NCBI GenBank assembly: GCA_016867615.1
Contig: VGJG01000024.1
Location: forward strand, 1 to 11,028
Direction of reading: 5' to 3'
DNA: 11,028 bases
Origin: Candidatus Aminicenantota bacterium
Lineage (GTDB): Bacteria; Acidobacteriota; Aminicenantia; Aminicenantales; JAFGAV01
A program made the translations under genes and the position numbers. Numbering within the stretch: position 1 is the first letter of the stretch; each line of letters opens with the position of its first letter. Positions 1 to 8,414 of the stretch are shown in pieces. The notes under the pieces are model-generated. The model was not told the DNA's origin, made no database searches, and saw nothing but the letters and a program-made list of their open reading frames with translations.

Positions 1-597
1 GTCCTCGACGAGGCCGAGGGCCGGCCCGAGGAGAGGCTCGTCAACCGGGAGGTCCTGCGCGCCCTGCGGCTGGCGGTCTATTCCGACGAGAGCCGCGGCC
101 ACTACGGCCTGGCGCGCAAGTTCTACACTCATTTCACCTCGCCCATCCGCCGCTATCCCGACTTGGTCGTGCACCGCATCCTCAAGGACGTCCTGGCCGG
201 GAGGAAGCCCGACGGCCGGGACCTGGCGGCCGTGGCCCTGCACAGCTCCCTGCAGGAGAGGAACGCCGACGCCGCGGAGAGGGACCTCGTCGAGTGGCGC
301 ATCTTCCGCATGATGAAGTCCAAGCTGGGCGAAGCGCTCTCCGCGGTCGTGGTCGAGATCAACAAGGCGGGCCTGGTCCTGGCACCGGACGGTTGCTTCG
401 TCGAGGGACTGCTGGCCTTCTCCGACCTGGGCGGCGATTACTACCGCCTCCGGTCCCCGGGCGTGCTCGTCGGCCGGAGGACGGGCCGGACCTACAGGCT
501 GGGAGACCGGCTGGAGGTCGTGCTGGCCGGCGTGGACCCCCTTCTGCGCCGGATGACCTTCGTCCTCGCCGAAGCGCCGAGAAGGAGGCGGGGATGA
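1..597 (+). CDS. rnr: Ribonuclease R / RNase II family 3'-5' exoribonuclease, C-terminal part (5' end outside window)
   Basis: This gene is open from the first base in frame 1; 198 residues are visible and the start lies outside. RNase R degrades RNA processively from the 3' end in the cytoplasm, including structured RNA. The last part of the RNB catalytic domain is visible: HYGLA at residues 34-38, then [13 protein letters not shown] at 43-55, an almost invariant RNase II/R block that lines the RNA channel. A C-terminal S1 RNA-binding domain follows at about residues 115-192, with [24 protein letters not shown] and YRLGD strands typical of RNase R. The basic Arg tail after S1 is very short (PRRRRG). 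The TGA overlaps the next gene's ATG (ATGA at 594-597), so the two are probably co-translated. The catalytic aspartates and cold-shock domains are outside the window. RNase II rather than RNase R is the only real alternative, and the block favours R. Confidence 0.95.
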   Translation, partial: VLDEAEGRPEERLVNREVLRALRLAVYSDESRGHYGLARKFYTHFTSPIRRYPDLVVHRILKDVLAGRKPDGRDLAAVALHSSLQERNADAAERDLVEWRIFRMMKSKLGEALSAVVVEINKAGLVLAPDGCFVEGLLAFSDLGGDYYRLRSPGVLVGRRTGRTYRLGDRLEVVLAGVDPLLRRMTFVLAEAPRRRRG

Positions 598-1385
598 CGG
601 CCGCCGCGGAGCGCGGGAATAAGGAGGGCCTGGAAGCCCTCCTCCGCCGCAACTCGTTCCGGGGCTCGAGCGCCGCCGAGGTCGAGCGCCGTCTCGGGCT
701 CGACGCCGCGACGGCCGCCGCCCTGGCCCAGGAGCTCGAGTCGGAGGGAGAGGCGATCATCCTGTCCTTCGACCCCCTGAAACTGATCTCCCGGTCCAGC
801 CTCGAGCTGCTCCGGACGAAGATCCGGGAGGCCCTGGAGAGGCATCACCGCTCCCGGCCCTCCGACCCGGGCATGGAGGAGGAGCGCCTGAGGAAGAGGT
901 TCACCGCCTCCCGCCAGGTGTTTTCCATGGCGATGAAGTCCCTGGTCCGGGAGGCCGTCGTGGCCGAGGAGGAGGGGCGCTGCCGCCTGGCGACGTTCGC
1001 CCCGCGCCTCACGCCCCGGGACGAGCGCCTTCTGGCCCGGCTGGAGGAGACCTGTTTTAAGGACGGGTTCAGCGCCGACCGCCTGGACGATTTCCGGGCC
1101 GAGCACCGGCTGTCCCCAGGCGCTCTGGACAAGATGCTGTCCATCCTGGTCGGCCGCAAGAAGATCGTGCGCGGCCGGGAGGGCCTGTACCTCCATTCCC
1201 AGTGGCTGGAGGAGGTCGTGGAGAAGGTCCGGAGCCTGCCCGGGAAAGAGATGTCCGTGGCCGATTTCAAGGCCCTGACGGGCCTGTCGCGCAAATACGC
1301 CATCCCGCTGCTCGAGCTTCTCGACCAGATGGGCGTGACGCGGCGCAAGGGTTCGGCCAGGGAGATCGTCCCCGAAAAAAAATGA
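594..1385 (+). CDS. Stand-alone SelB C-terminal winged-helix protein (no EF-Tu-like GTPase domain)
   Basis: This is a 263-residue protein. The ATG at 594 overlaps the rnr stop (ATGA). The longer frame upstream is only an out-of-phase reading of rnr. The sequence matches the C-terminal half of selenocysteine elongation factor SelB. There are four winged-helix-like units at roughly residues 8-70, 75-135, 139-203 and 204-257. The unit at about 64-100 has the SelB-like pattern ([20 protein letters not shown], then [10 protein letters not shown]). The last unit carries the best hallmark, [20 protein letters not shown] followed by VTRRKG (228-253), the wing that binds the SECIS hairpin in SelB. No GTP-binding motifs (GHVDHGK, NKxD) are present here or upstream, and the preceding gene is a complete C-terminus of an exonuclease. 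It is therefore an independent gene, not a SelB fragment cut by the window. An RNA- or DNA-binding role is inferred; the ligand is unknown. A link to RNA decay is suggested by coupling to rnr. Confidence 0.8.
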   Translation: MTAAAERGNKEGLEALLRRNSFRGSSAAEVERRLGLDAATAAALAQELESEGEAIILSFDPLKLISRSSLELLRTKIREALERHHRSRPSDPGMEEERLRKRFTASRQVFSMAMKSLVREAVVAEEEGRCRLATFAPRLTPRDERLLARLEETCFKDGFSADRLDDFRAEHRLSPGALDKMLSILVGRKKIVRGREGLYLHSQWLEEVVEKVRSLPGKEMSVADFKALTGLSRKYAIPLLELLDQMGVTRRKGSAREIVPEKK

Positions 1386-1396
1386 AGGAGGAGAGC

Positions 1397-1861
1397 ATGC
1401 ATCCTGCGGAAGACCGAACCGGCCTCGCCCGGCCGTACCGGACGGCGATGATCATCGCCGCGGCCGTTCTGGCCTCCCTGCTCATCTATGTCCTGGCCGC
1501 GGAGCTGTTCCTGAGGGGAAAGGTCGCGCCGTTCCTCGCCCTTCAGCCGGAGCAATTCCCGGCGCTGCGGATCGCCCTCTACGGCGCGGCCGTGGCCGCC
1601 GTCGTGGCTCTCCGCCTCGCGCGCGGGCTGGTCCTGAGGAAGCGGCCTGGGGAGGAGCCGTCGGCCCTGGGGCGCAAGCTCCTCCTGGTCTCCGTCCTGA
1701 CCTCGGCCCTCGCCGAAGTCCCGGCCTTGCTGGGGCTGGTGCTGTTCCTGGCGGCGGGCCTCAACCGGGATTTGTACATCCTCACCGCGGTCTCGGTCGT
1801 GCTGATGTTCATGTATTTCCCGAGGCTCGGCCAGTGGAGGGAATGGGTCGCGAGCCCCTGA
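1397..1861 (+). CDS. Small four-helix integral membrane protein of unknown function
   Basis: This is a 154-residue protein that I cannot assign to a named family. Four hydrophobic segments are visible at about residues 17-38, 56-78, 95-119 and 125-142, separated by short basic loops (RKRPGEE at 81-87). It has no signal peptide and no catalytic motif. The third helix carries an embedded acidic residue (E107 in ALAEVPALLGLVLF), and the C-terminus ends FPRLGQWREW. A buried Glu next to Pro in a small hydrophobic protein faintly recalls ATP synthase subunit c-like folds, but this is only a resemblance. The start at 1397 is chosen because AAGGAGG at 1385-1391 lies 5 bases upstream. An in-frame ATG at 1382 overlaps the previous stop but has no ribosome binding site. 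It is the last gene of the rnr operon and is followed by a hairpin. Confidence 0.72.
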   Translation: MHPAEDRTGLARPYRTAMIIAAAVLASLLIYVLAAELFLRGKVAPFLALQPEQFPALRIALYGAAVAAVVALRLARGLVLRKRPGEEPSALGRKLLLVSVLTSALAEVPALLGLVLFLAAGLNRDLYILTAVSVVLMFMYFPRLGQWREWVASP

Positions 1862-1865
1862 CCTT

Positions 1866-1907
1866 ACCCCGGCCGGGGTCGGCCCTGCAGCGGCAGACCC
1901 GTTTATC
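1866..1907. terminator. Possible bidirectional terminator between convergent genes
   Basis: The short gap between the convergent stops (1861 and 1903) holds a 14-base perfect palindrome, ACCCCGGCCGGGGT (1866-1879). Overlapping it is a hairpin with stem GGGTC-G-GCC (1876-1884), loop CTGCAGC (1885-1891) and return strand GGC-A-GACCC (1892-1900), with one mismatch. On the plus strand only GTTTATC follows, so the U-tract is weak. Position and symmetry support a terminator serving both directions. The poor T-run keeps confidence low. Confidence 0.4.
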
Positions 1908-2811
1908 GGGCCTCGTCCGATAACTTCCCGTAGAGACTGTCGGCCGGCGGGATTCCTCTCTTCTCCGTGGAGACCACGCAGCGGCGATAGGGGGGCCTGT
2001 CCTTGCGGTTGTGCGCGACCAGGGCCTGAACGACCTTCCAGCCGAGCTTGCCGTCCCGGGCCATGTCCGTGAGGGCCTCCAGGGCCGTGCGGTTGTCATA
2101 CGGGGTCGGGCGGTACGGGCGGGAGGAGATCAGGGCGTCGTAAACGTCGCAGGCGGCGATGATCTCCACCATCCTGTCCCTCAACAGAACGCCCTGGGGG
2201 TACCCCGACCCGTCCCTCCGCTCGTGGTGCCCCTTGGCCACCCGGGCCGCAACACTCCCCGTGTCGCGGAGGTAATAGCAGACGAGCACGAAACCGGCCA
2301 GGGCGTGGTGCTCGAGGATGTTCTTCTCGGTCCGGGAGATGGGGTTGCTTTTCTTGAGGACCGGCAGGGGGACGCAGATCTTGCCCAGGTCGTGGAGCGT
2401 GCCGGCCATGGCCTCCGTGATCCAGTCCTCGGACTTGGTGATCAGGTCCCGCACGAGCATCGTCGACAGGGCGAAGACCATCAGAATGTGGCGGTAGGTG
2501 TAGGCGTCGCGCTTTTTAGCGTAGTCGATGAATTCCAGGAGCGGGGCGACGAACCGCATCTTGCTCATCAGGCCCAGGACGAACGTCCTTTCCTCGGACC
2601 GGAAAATGGAGGCGTAGGGCGGCTCCCGGAACAAACGGTCGATGTCGCGGCGGACCGTTCCGTGGCCCAGGAAAGGGCGCTTTCGGTACGGCTTGTCCCT
2701 GTTGGAGGCGATGAGCTCCCTCAGGACCATCGGGGTCAGCCGCGTTCCGGCGGGAAGAAGGGCACGGCCTTCCAGGGTGATGACCGGGTATTCGAGCTTT
2801 GCTGCCCGCAT
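1903..2811 (-). CDS. HD-GYP domain cyclic di-GMP phosphodiesterase
   Basis: This is a 302-residue protein with this start. HD-GYP enzymes hydrolyse cyclic di-GMP to pGpG or GMP at a metal centre. The needed motifs are intact: YRHIL with H108, the HD pair in TLHDLGK (140-141), EHH (167-169), the signature HHERRDGSGYP (195-205) and CDVYDALISSRPYR (221-234). The N-terminal 70 residues start with PVITLEGRALLPAGTRLT, a small beta segment common in front of soluble HD-GYP proteins. No response-regulator receiver, PAS, GAF or membrane segment is seen, so the input signal is unknown. The ATG at 2811 is preferred because GGGGGGAG sits 7-8 bases upstream and the conserved N-terminal segment starts there. 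A GTG at 2928 would extend the frame by 39 residues but lies inside a strong hairpin. It is convergent with the rnr operon and follows the 727-residue gene by about 150 bases on the same strand. Confidence 0.9.
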   Translation of the reverse strand: MRAAKLEYPVITLEGRALLPAGTRLTPMVLRELIASNRDKPYRKRPFLGHGTVRRDIDRLFREPPYASIFRSEERTFVLGLMSKMRFVAPLLEFIDYAKKRDAYTYRHILMVFALSTMLVRDLITKSEDWITEAMAGTLHDLGKICVPLPVLKKSNPISRTEKNILEHHALAGFVLVCYYLRDTGSVAARVAKGHHERRDGSGYPQGVLLRDRMVEIIAACDVYDALISSRPYRPTPYDNRTALEALTDMARDGKLGWKVVQALVAHNRKDRPPYRRCVVSTEKRGIPPADSLYGKLSDEAR

Positions 2812-2898
2812 CAGTTCTCTCCCCCCGATGATACGCCCTATGTCTATCACAAATCCAGGGAGGAAAGATAGGGTCCTCTCCCCCCCGAGCTCCGTCAG

Positions 2899-2952
2899 CC
2901 GGGTGCGCTTCTTACGGAGGAAGCGCACCCGGCGGTCCCGCGGAAGACCGCC
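2899..2952 (-). terminator. Two adjacent strong hairpins downstream of the 727-residue gene
   Basis: Just past the stop at 2962 (minus strand) there are two stem-loops in a row. The first pairs 2931-2937 (GGCGGTC) with 2946-2952 (GACCGCC), with an 8-base loop. The second pairs 2899-2911 with 2920-2932 over up to 13 perfect base pairs (core GGGTGCGCTTC / GAAGCGCACCC) around an 8-base loop. The two share bases 2931-2932, so stem two is 11 bp if both form. No U-tract follows on the minus strand (CTGACGGAGCTCG), so this may be a Rho-independent-like end without T-run, an mRNA 3' stabiliser, or a processing site between the operon and the HD-GYP gene. Confidence 0.45.
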
Positions 2953-2961
2953 GCCGACGGG

Positions 2962-5145
2962 CTATTTCTTTTTGCCCTTTTCCTTTTGGTCGGGCTTCTT
3001 TTTCAGGGCGACCTTGAGTTTTTCGGCGAACAGGCCTCCGAAGGCCGGGGCCTCCTTGGCCGCCTCCTCGGCGGGCGGGGCCTCGGCCGCGGCCTCCGCG
3101 GCTTCCGCTTCGGGCTCGGCCTGGAGGACGGCCATCTCTTCGGCCGCGTCGCTCTCGGCGGCCTTGATGGCCGTGAGGGCCTCCATCTCCGATTCCTCGA
3201 GCTCGATCTTCTCCTCGATGACTTTGCGCTCGCTCTTGCGCAAGCGGGGCATGCGCTCGGCCTCGAGCTTGGGCTTCTTTTTCTTGACCGGCTTTTCTTT
3301 TTTGGCCGGGCGCTCGTCGGGCTCGGCTTTTCCCGGAGGGGTGACGGGTAAGGGCGCGGGGCGCGCGGCCGGCCGGGCGGCCCGGGCCGGAGCGGCCGGC
3401 GGGACCGCCTCGGGCTCGACCTCCACCACTCTCAGGACCTCCTCCTCGGCCTCTTCCTCGTCCTGGAGGAAGTCCTCGGCGATCATGCCGATGGGCAGCT
3501 GGTAGGCCTCCTCATCGGCGGCCTCCCAGACCTCCGCCGGGCGCGGCCTCTCCGACGGCCTGCGCTCTTTTTTCTTCTCCTCTTCGGGCGCGGCCGCGGC
3601 CGGGGACTTGAAGAAAAACACGCCCTTCTTCTTCTCGGACTTCTGGAACTGGGAGGAATTGAGAAGGACGGTCTCCACGTCCTCCTGGCTGGTCCGGCAA
3701 AGGATGTCCGCCAGGTGGAAGGCCCGGAGGAAATGCTGCGAGGAGGTGTTCGGCTCGGGGCTGAAGCTCTTGAAGACGAGGAGCAGGATCTCGTGGAGGT
3801 CGTGCTCCTCCGGCAGGGGGGCCAGGGCCAGCAGGCGGGCGAGCACCTCCCGCTCGATGAAGATGCTCTTGTTGGGCAGGGCGTAGGTGAAAGCCTCCTC
3901 GCCCGTGTCCCGGAACGTGTCGCTCCCGGGGTCGTAGGCGAGCCGCGGCACGGCGAGCTTCTTCTTCGATTTCTTCACCCAGAAGTTGAAGTGGGTCAGG
4001 TCCTTGCGCTCCAGGGTCAGGCTCGTTCCCTGGGGGATGGTGTTGGAGGCGTAATACTCCGCGAGCCCCAGGAAGCAGGAGGCGTTGGGGAAAAAGTAGA
4101 CGGGATAGCTCTTTCCCTCCTCGACCTCGGTGAGGACGTATTCCCGCGACTGGCTCAGCTCCTTGTGCATGGAGCGGGGGACGCGGATCCCGCCCGAGAG
4201 GACCTCTCTCCAGGTGAGGTAGACCTTGAGGGGAAAGCCGGTCAGGAGGCTCGACTCGAGCGGCGCCCCCGTCTCCAGGGCCGGGACCCGGGCCGCCGGA
4301 GCGGTCAGGGGCAGGTTGAGGGGCAGGGCGTTGAGGACCTTTTTCAGGTGCCAGCGGCCCCAGCCCACGGGGGACATGAACAGGAATTCCTTCTTGTGCT
4401 TCTTCTCCAGGGCGTGGTTCAAGCTGAGGGCGTGGAGGTCGAACAGGGCGGAGGAGGGCTCCAGGCCGAACAGCTTCCGGACGAGGTCCTCGGTCGAGGC
4501 CGGTTGGCCCGTCTCCAGGAGGGCGGCTTCGGCCTCCCGGATTTTTTCCTCGGGGATGTCCACCCGGTTGCGGCTGAGCTGCCAGCGGTCGTTCCAGGCG
4601 AAGAAGTCCGGCGACTTGACGAGCGCCGTCCGGAGGTTCTTCTCCAGGGCTCTCAGGTCCCTGTCCGTGACCGGCAGCTCGCTCATCCGGGGGTCGTCCT
4701 GCTCGGAGACGGTCTCGGGCTCGAGGCCCTCGCTCCCGACGTTCGAGGGCAGGAAGACCTGGGCCCGGTTCTTCCTCATGTAGTCGATGTAGCGGCGGAA
4801 AGTCCCGCCGCCGGTGAAATCCACCTCCAGGATCTCGCACTGGTAGGCGGCATCGACGGTCTTGCCCACCACGGTCAGGACGACGGCTCCCTCGAAATGC
4901 TCGACCGTTTTGGAGCTCACGGTCAGGGACTCGTTGTATTCCCTGAGGACCTGGTCTCCGACCTCGTAGCGGCAACGGGGGTCGTATTTCTTGACGGTCT
5001 GGAGTCTCAATCCCGCGGTCTTGTGGTAGGCCAGCTTCTCGGCCAGGGCGCGGAGGCTCGCCGGGGACGTAGAGGCGGCCAGCTCGGTTTCGAGGACGCG
5101 CAGGTCCTCTTCGCCGACCTGGGTCAAGGGTGTTTCAGGGTCCAT
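2962..5145 (-). CDS. Unknown 727-residue protein with winged-helix-like region and long charged tail
   Basis: I do not recognise a named family. The globular part spans about residues 1-515. It starts with a helical segment (1-50), then a beta-rich stretch, YEVGDQV at 60-66 and EHFEGAVVLTVVGK at 82-95. A helical region at 160-280 follows (NRVDIPEEKIREAEAALLE, then STEDLVRKLFGL, SLNHALEKKH, GWGRWHLKKVLNALP) that reads like a HARE-HTH/winged-helix nucleic-acid-binding module. A second beta/alpha region lies at 300-515. Residues from about 516 to the end are low complexity, alternating Lys/Arg-rich and Glu/Ala/Pro-rich blocks, ending DQKEKGKKK. There is no signal peptide or membrane helix, so it is likely cytoplasmic. 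The ATG follows the argF stop with no gap (TAAATG), with only a weak ribosome binding site, so translation is probably coupled. The role is unknown. Nucleic-acid binding is inferred from the module and the charged tail, not shown. Confidence 0.8.
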   Translation of the reverse strand: MDPETPLTQVGEEDLRVLETELAASTSPASLRALAEKLAYHKTAGLRLQTVKKYDPRCRYEVGDQVLREYNESLTVSSKTVEHFEGAVVLTVVGKTVDAAYQCEILEVDFTGGGTFRRYIDYMRKNRAQVFLPSNVGSEGLEPETVSEQDDPRMSELPVTDRDLRALEKNLRTALVKSPDFFAWNDRWQLSRNRVDIPEEKIREAEAALLETGQPASTEDLVRKLFGLEPSSALFDLHALSLNHALEKKHKKEFLFMSPVGWGRWHLKKVLNALPLNLPLTAPAARVPALETGAPLESSLLTGFPLKVYLTWREVLSGGIRVPRSMHKELSQSREYVLTEVEEGKSYPVYFFPNASCFLGLAEYYASNTIPQGTSLTLERKDLTHFNFWVKKSKKKLAVPRLAYDPGSDTFRDTGEEAFTYALPNKSIFIEREVLARLLALAPLPEEHDLHEILLLVFKSFSPEPNTSSQHFLRAFHLADILCRTSQEDVETVLLNSSQFQKSEKKKGVFFFKSPAAAAPEEEKKKERRPSERPRPAEVWEAADEEAYQLPIGMIAEDFLQDEEEAEEEVLRVVEVEPEAVPPAAPARAARPAARPAPLPVTPPGKAEPDERPAKKEKPVKKKKPKLEAERMPRLRKSERKVIEEKIELEESEMEALTAIKAAESDAAEEMAVLQAEPEAEAAEAAAEAPPAEEAAKEAPAFGGLFAEKLKVALKKKPDQKEKGKKK

Positions 5146-6065
<920 letters not shown>

Positions 6066-6069
<4 letters not shown>

Positions 6070-7034
6070 GACGTTTCCTCCTTCTTGGCCGAACCCCGGA
6101 TGCGGGTCCCGGAACGGCCGAGCAGGGCGGCCTTGAGATATCCGGCCGAAGTGATGAGCACTTCATCCCCCCCGGCCTCGATGAATTCGATCGCCGCCCG
6201 GATCTTGGGCCCCATGGATCCCGGGGGGAACTGGCCCCCCTCGAGGCCCTCCCGGGCCTGGCCGATGTCCATGACGTCCAGCGCCCTCTGGCCCTGCTTG
6301 CCGAAATCCCAGAAGACGCGCTCGACGGCGGTCAGGATGACGAACAGGTCGGCCTTGACCTCGCGGGCGAGCAGGCTGGCGGCGTAGTCCTTGTCGATGA
6401 CCGCCTCGACGCCGACGAACAGGCCGCGGCCGTTGATGACGACCGGGATCCCCCCGCCCCCGGCGGCGATGACCACCCGCCCGGCCAGGACGAGGTCGCG
6501 CAGGACCCACTTGGGGACGACGTCGATGGGACGCGGGGAGGGGACGACGCGGCGCCAGCCGCGGCCCGCGTCCTCGACCATCTTCCACTTCTTCTCCCGG
6601 GCGAGCTGCTGGGCGCGGAACTTGGAGTAGAAGGGGCCGATGGGCTTGGTGGGGTTGTCGAAGGCCGGGTCGTCGCGGTCGACGACGACCTGGGTGACGA
6701 CCGTGGCCACCTCCTTGTCGATCGACCGCTTGCGCAGCTCGTTGACCACGGCCCGCTCCAGCATGTAGCCCATGCTGCCCTCGGTCATGGCGTCGCACAC
6801 GTCCAGGGAGAAGGGCGGGATCTTGGTCACCGACTCCTCCATCTGGATGAGCAGGTTCCCCACCTGGGGCCCGTTGCCGTGGACGATGATGAGCTCGTAG
6901 CCCTTGCGCACGACGGAGACCATGAGGCGCGCGGCGGCCTGGGCGTTGCGGAACTGCTCCTCCTGGAGGCCGCGCGCGTTCTCCGGCAGCAGGGCGTTGC
7001 CGCCGAAGGCGATGAGGGCGATCTTCCTTCTCAT
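6066..7034 (-). CDS. arcC: Carbamate kinase
   Basis: This is a 322-residue protein, the usual length. It makes ATP from carbamoyl phosphate and ADP, releasing carbamate (then ammonia and CO2), the last step of arginine, citrulline or ureide fermentation. It belongs to the amino acid kinase fold: GGNAL (11-15), HGNGPQVGN (52-60), the family block VTQVVVDRDDPAF with NPTKPIGPFY (113-136), AAGGGGIPV (190-198), the ADP/Mg-site stretch VEAVIDKDYAASLLA (209-223) and FPPGSMGPKIRAAIEF (269-284). The ATG at 7034 shares one base with the preceding stop (TGATG), so re-initiation is expected; no good ribosome binding site is seen. The longer in-frame extension to 7169 is out-of-phase reading of the upstream gene. 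It is the second gene of a four-gene operon. Confidence 0.95.
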
Positions 7035-8338
7035 CAGAACGGCTTGAGGACGTCCTTGAGGCCGGGACGGCCGATCTCCTCCAGGTCGTAGCGGACGGGG
7101 AGGAGGGGCTTGCGGGACTTGATGAGGCGGTTGAGGTCGATGGGCGTGGCCGAGACGACGAGGTCGCACCTGGCCCGGTCGATCGTCTCGGCCAGCTCCT
7201 TGACCTGGCGGGCGCCGTAGCCCATGGCCGGCAGGACCTTGTCCAGGTGGCGGTACTTGTCGAACGTCTTCTTGATGCTGCCCACGGCGAAGGGCCGGGG
7301 GTCGACGACGGCCTTGGCCCCGAACTTTTGCGCGGCCACAAATCCCGCGCCGAAGGCCATCTCGCCGTGGGTGACGGTCGGGCCGTCCTCGACGACCAGG
7401 ACGGCCTTGCCCCGGATCCGCTCGCCGCCCTCGACCGTGATCCGGGATTCGGCCCGGATGACCTTGGCCTTGGGGTTGAGGGCGCGGAGGTTCTCGAGGA
7501 CCTGCTCGACCTTCTCCTTCGGGGCGGTGTCCATCTTGTTGACGACCACGACCCGGGCCCGGCGGAAGTTCGTCTCGCCGGGGTGGTAGGAGAGCTCGTG
7601 GCCGGCGCGGTGCGGGTCGGCGACGACGATTTCCAGGTCGGATTTGTAGAAGGGGAAGTCGTTGTTGCCGCCGTCCCAGAGGATGACGTCGGCTTCTTTC
7701 TCGGCCTCCGCCAGGATGGCGCCGTAGTCCACGCCGGCGTAGACGACGATGCCTTCTTTAATGTGTGGCTCGTACTCCTCGCGCTCCTCGATCGTGCACT
7801 TGTGGCGGTCGAGGTCCTCGTAGCCGGCGAAGCGCTGGACCTTCTGCGCGGCCAGGTCGCCGTAGGGCATGGGATGGCGGATGACCACCACGCGGCGGCC
7901 CTTGTCCTTCAGGATCCGCGCTGTCTTGCGCGTCGTCTGGCTCTTGCCCGCGCCCGTGCGGACGGCGCACACGGAGACGACGGGCTTGGAGGAGGCGATC
8001 ATCGTCGCCTCCGGGCCCATGAGGCTGAAGTCCGCTCCCGCCGCCAGGACGAGCGAGGCGCGGTTCATGACGACGGCGTGGGGGACGTCGCTGTAGGCGA
8101 AGAATACCTCCTCGACCTTGTGTTTTATGATGAGGGCTGCGAGCTCCTCCTCGGGATGGATGGGGATGCCCCGGGGATAGAGACGGCCGGCGAGGGCCGC
8201 GGGGTATTTCCGGCCGGCGATGTCCGGGATCTGCGCGGCGGTGAAGGCCACGACATGGTAGGCCTCGTTGTCGCGGAAGGCGACGTTGAAGTTATGGAAG
8301 TCCCTCCCCGCCGCTCCCATGATGACCACCTTTTTCAT
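7034..8338 (-). CDS. P-loop GTPase-like protein of the COG2403 / 'cyclic 2,3-diphosphoglycerate synthetase' type
   Basis: This is a 434-residue protein. The N-terminus, KKVVIMGAAGRDFHNFN (2-18), is a Rossmann-like start of a family found across archaea and bacteria. The family is variously annotated as predicted GTPase or cyclic 2,3-diphosphoglycerate synthetase (recalled, not searched). A central P-loop domain shows a Walker A-like VRTGAGKS (126-133), an acidic WDGGNND (221-227) that fits Walker B, and VVNKMD (265-270), a guanine-specificity NKxD-type motif. A C-terminal alpha/beta part (310-434) contains DGPTVTHGEM and the ending GRPGLKDVLKPF. NTP binding is well supported; the actual substrate is not. 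It is the first gene of the operon, with GGAGGAG about 8 bases before the ATG and a promoter at 8415-8443. It overlaps carbamate kinase by one base, so a role in carbamoyl-phosphate metabolism is inferred from context. True cyclic diphosphoglycerate synthesis is doubtful in a bacterium. Confidence 0.85.
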   Translation of the reverse strand: MKKVVIMGAAGRDFHNFNVAFRDNEAYHVVAFTAAQIPDIAGRKYPAALAGRLYPRGIPIHPEEELAALIIKHKVEEVFFAYSDVPHAVVMNRASLVLAAGADFSLMGPEATMIASSKPVVSVCAVRTGAGKSQTTRKTARILKDKGRRVVVIRHPMPYGDLAAQKVQRFAGYEDLDRHKCTIEEREEYEPHIKEGIVVYAGVDYGAILAEAEKEADVILWDGGNNDFPFYKSDLEIVVADPHRAGHELSYHPGETNFRRARVVVVNKMDTAPKEKVEQVLENLRALNPKAKVIRAESRITVEGGERIRGKAVLVVEDGPTVTHGEMAFGAGFVAAQKFGAKAVVDPRPFAVGSIKKTFDKYRHLDKVLPAMGYGARQVKELAETIDRARCDLVVSATPIDLNRLIKSRKPLLPVRYDLEEIGRPGLKDVLKPF

Positions 8339-8408
8339 GAATACTTCTCCTCCACCGTTTTTTCATGATTCCAAAGCGCTTAGGGGGGGTGAAATGGCCC
8401 CAAAATGA
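8339..8408 (-). promoter_or_regulatory. 5' leader of the NTPase-arcC-argF operon, with ribosome binding site
   Basis: The predicted transcript start is near 8408, giving a leader of about 70 bases. It ends in the strong ribosome binding site GGAGGAG about 8 bases before the ATG at 8338. It contains a possible small hairpin (GGGG, CCATTTCA, CCCC near 8388-8403) and the palindrome AAGCGCTT (8374-8381). That palindrome overlaps an inverted copy of CGCTTTGG (8371-8378), the same 8-base core that opens the 26-base repeat units just upstream. No known riboswitch class is recognised. Confidence 0.5.
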
Positions 8409-8414
8409 GGGCAA

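Noticed and set aside
594..1385. Evidence for a selenocysteine insertion locus
   Set aside because: No selA, selD, Sec-tRNA, in-frame TGA or GTPase half of SelB is visible; only the C-terminal domain is present.
2812..2928. N-terminal extension of the HD-GYP protein from GTG at 2928
   Set aside because: The GTG is buried in a 13 bp hairpin and has no ribosome binding site, while ATG 2811 has GGGGGGAG at good spacing and begins the conserved segment.
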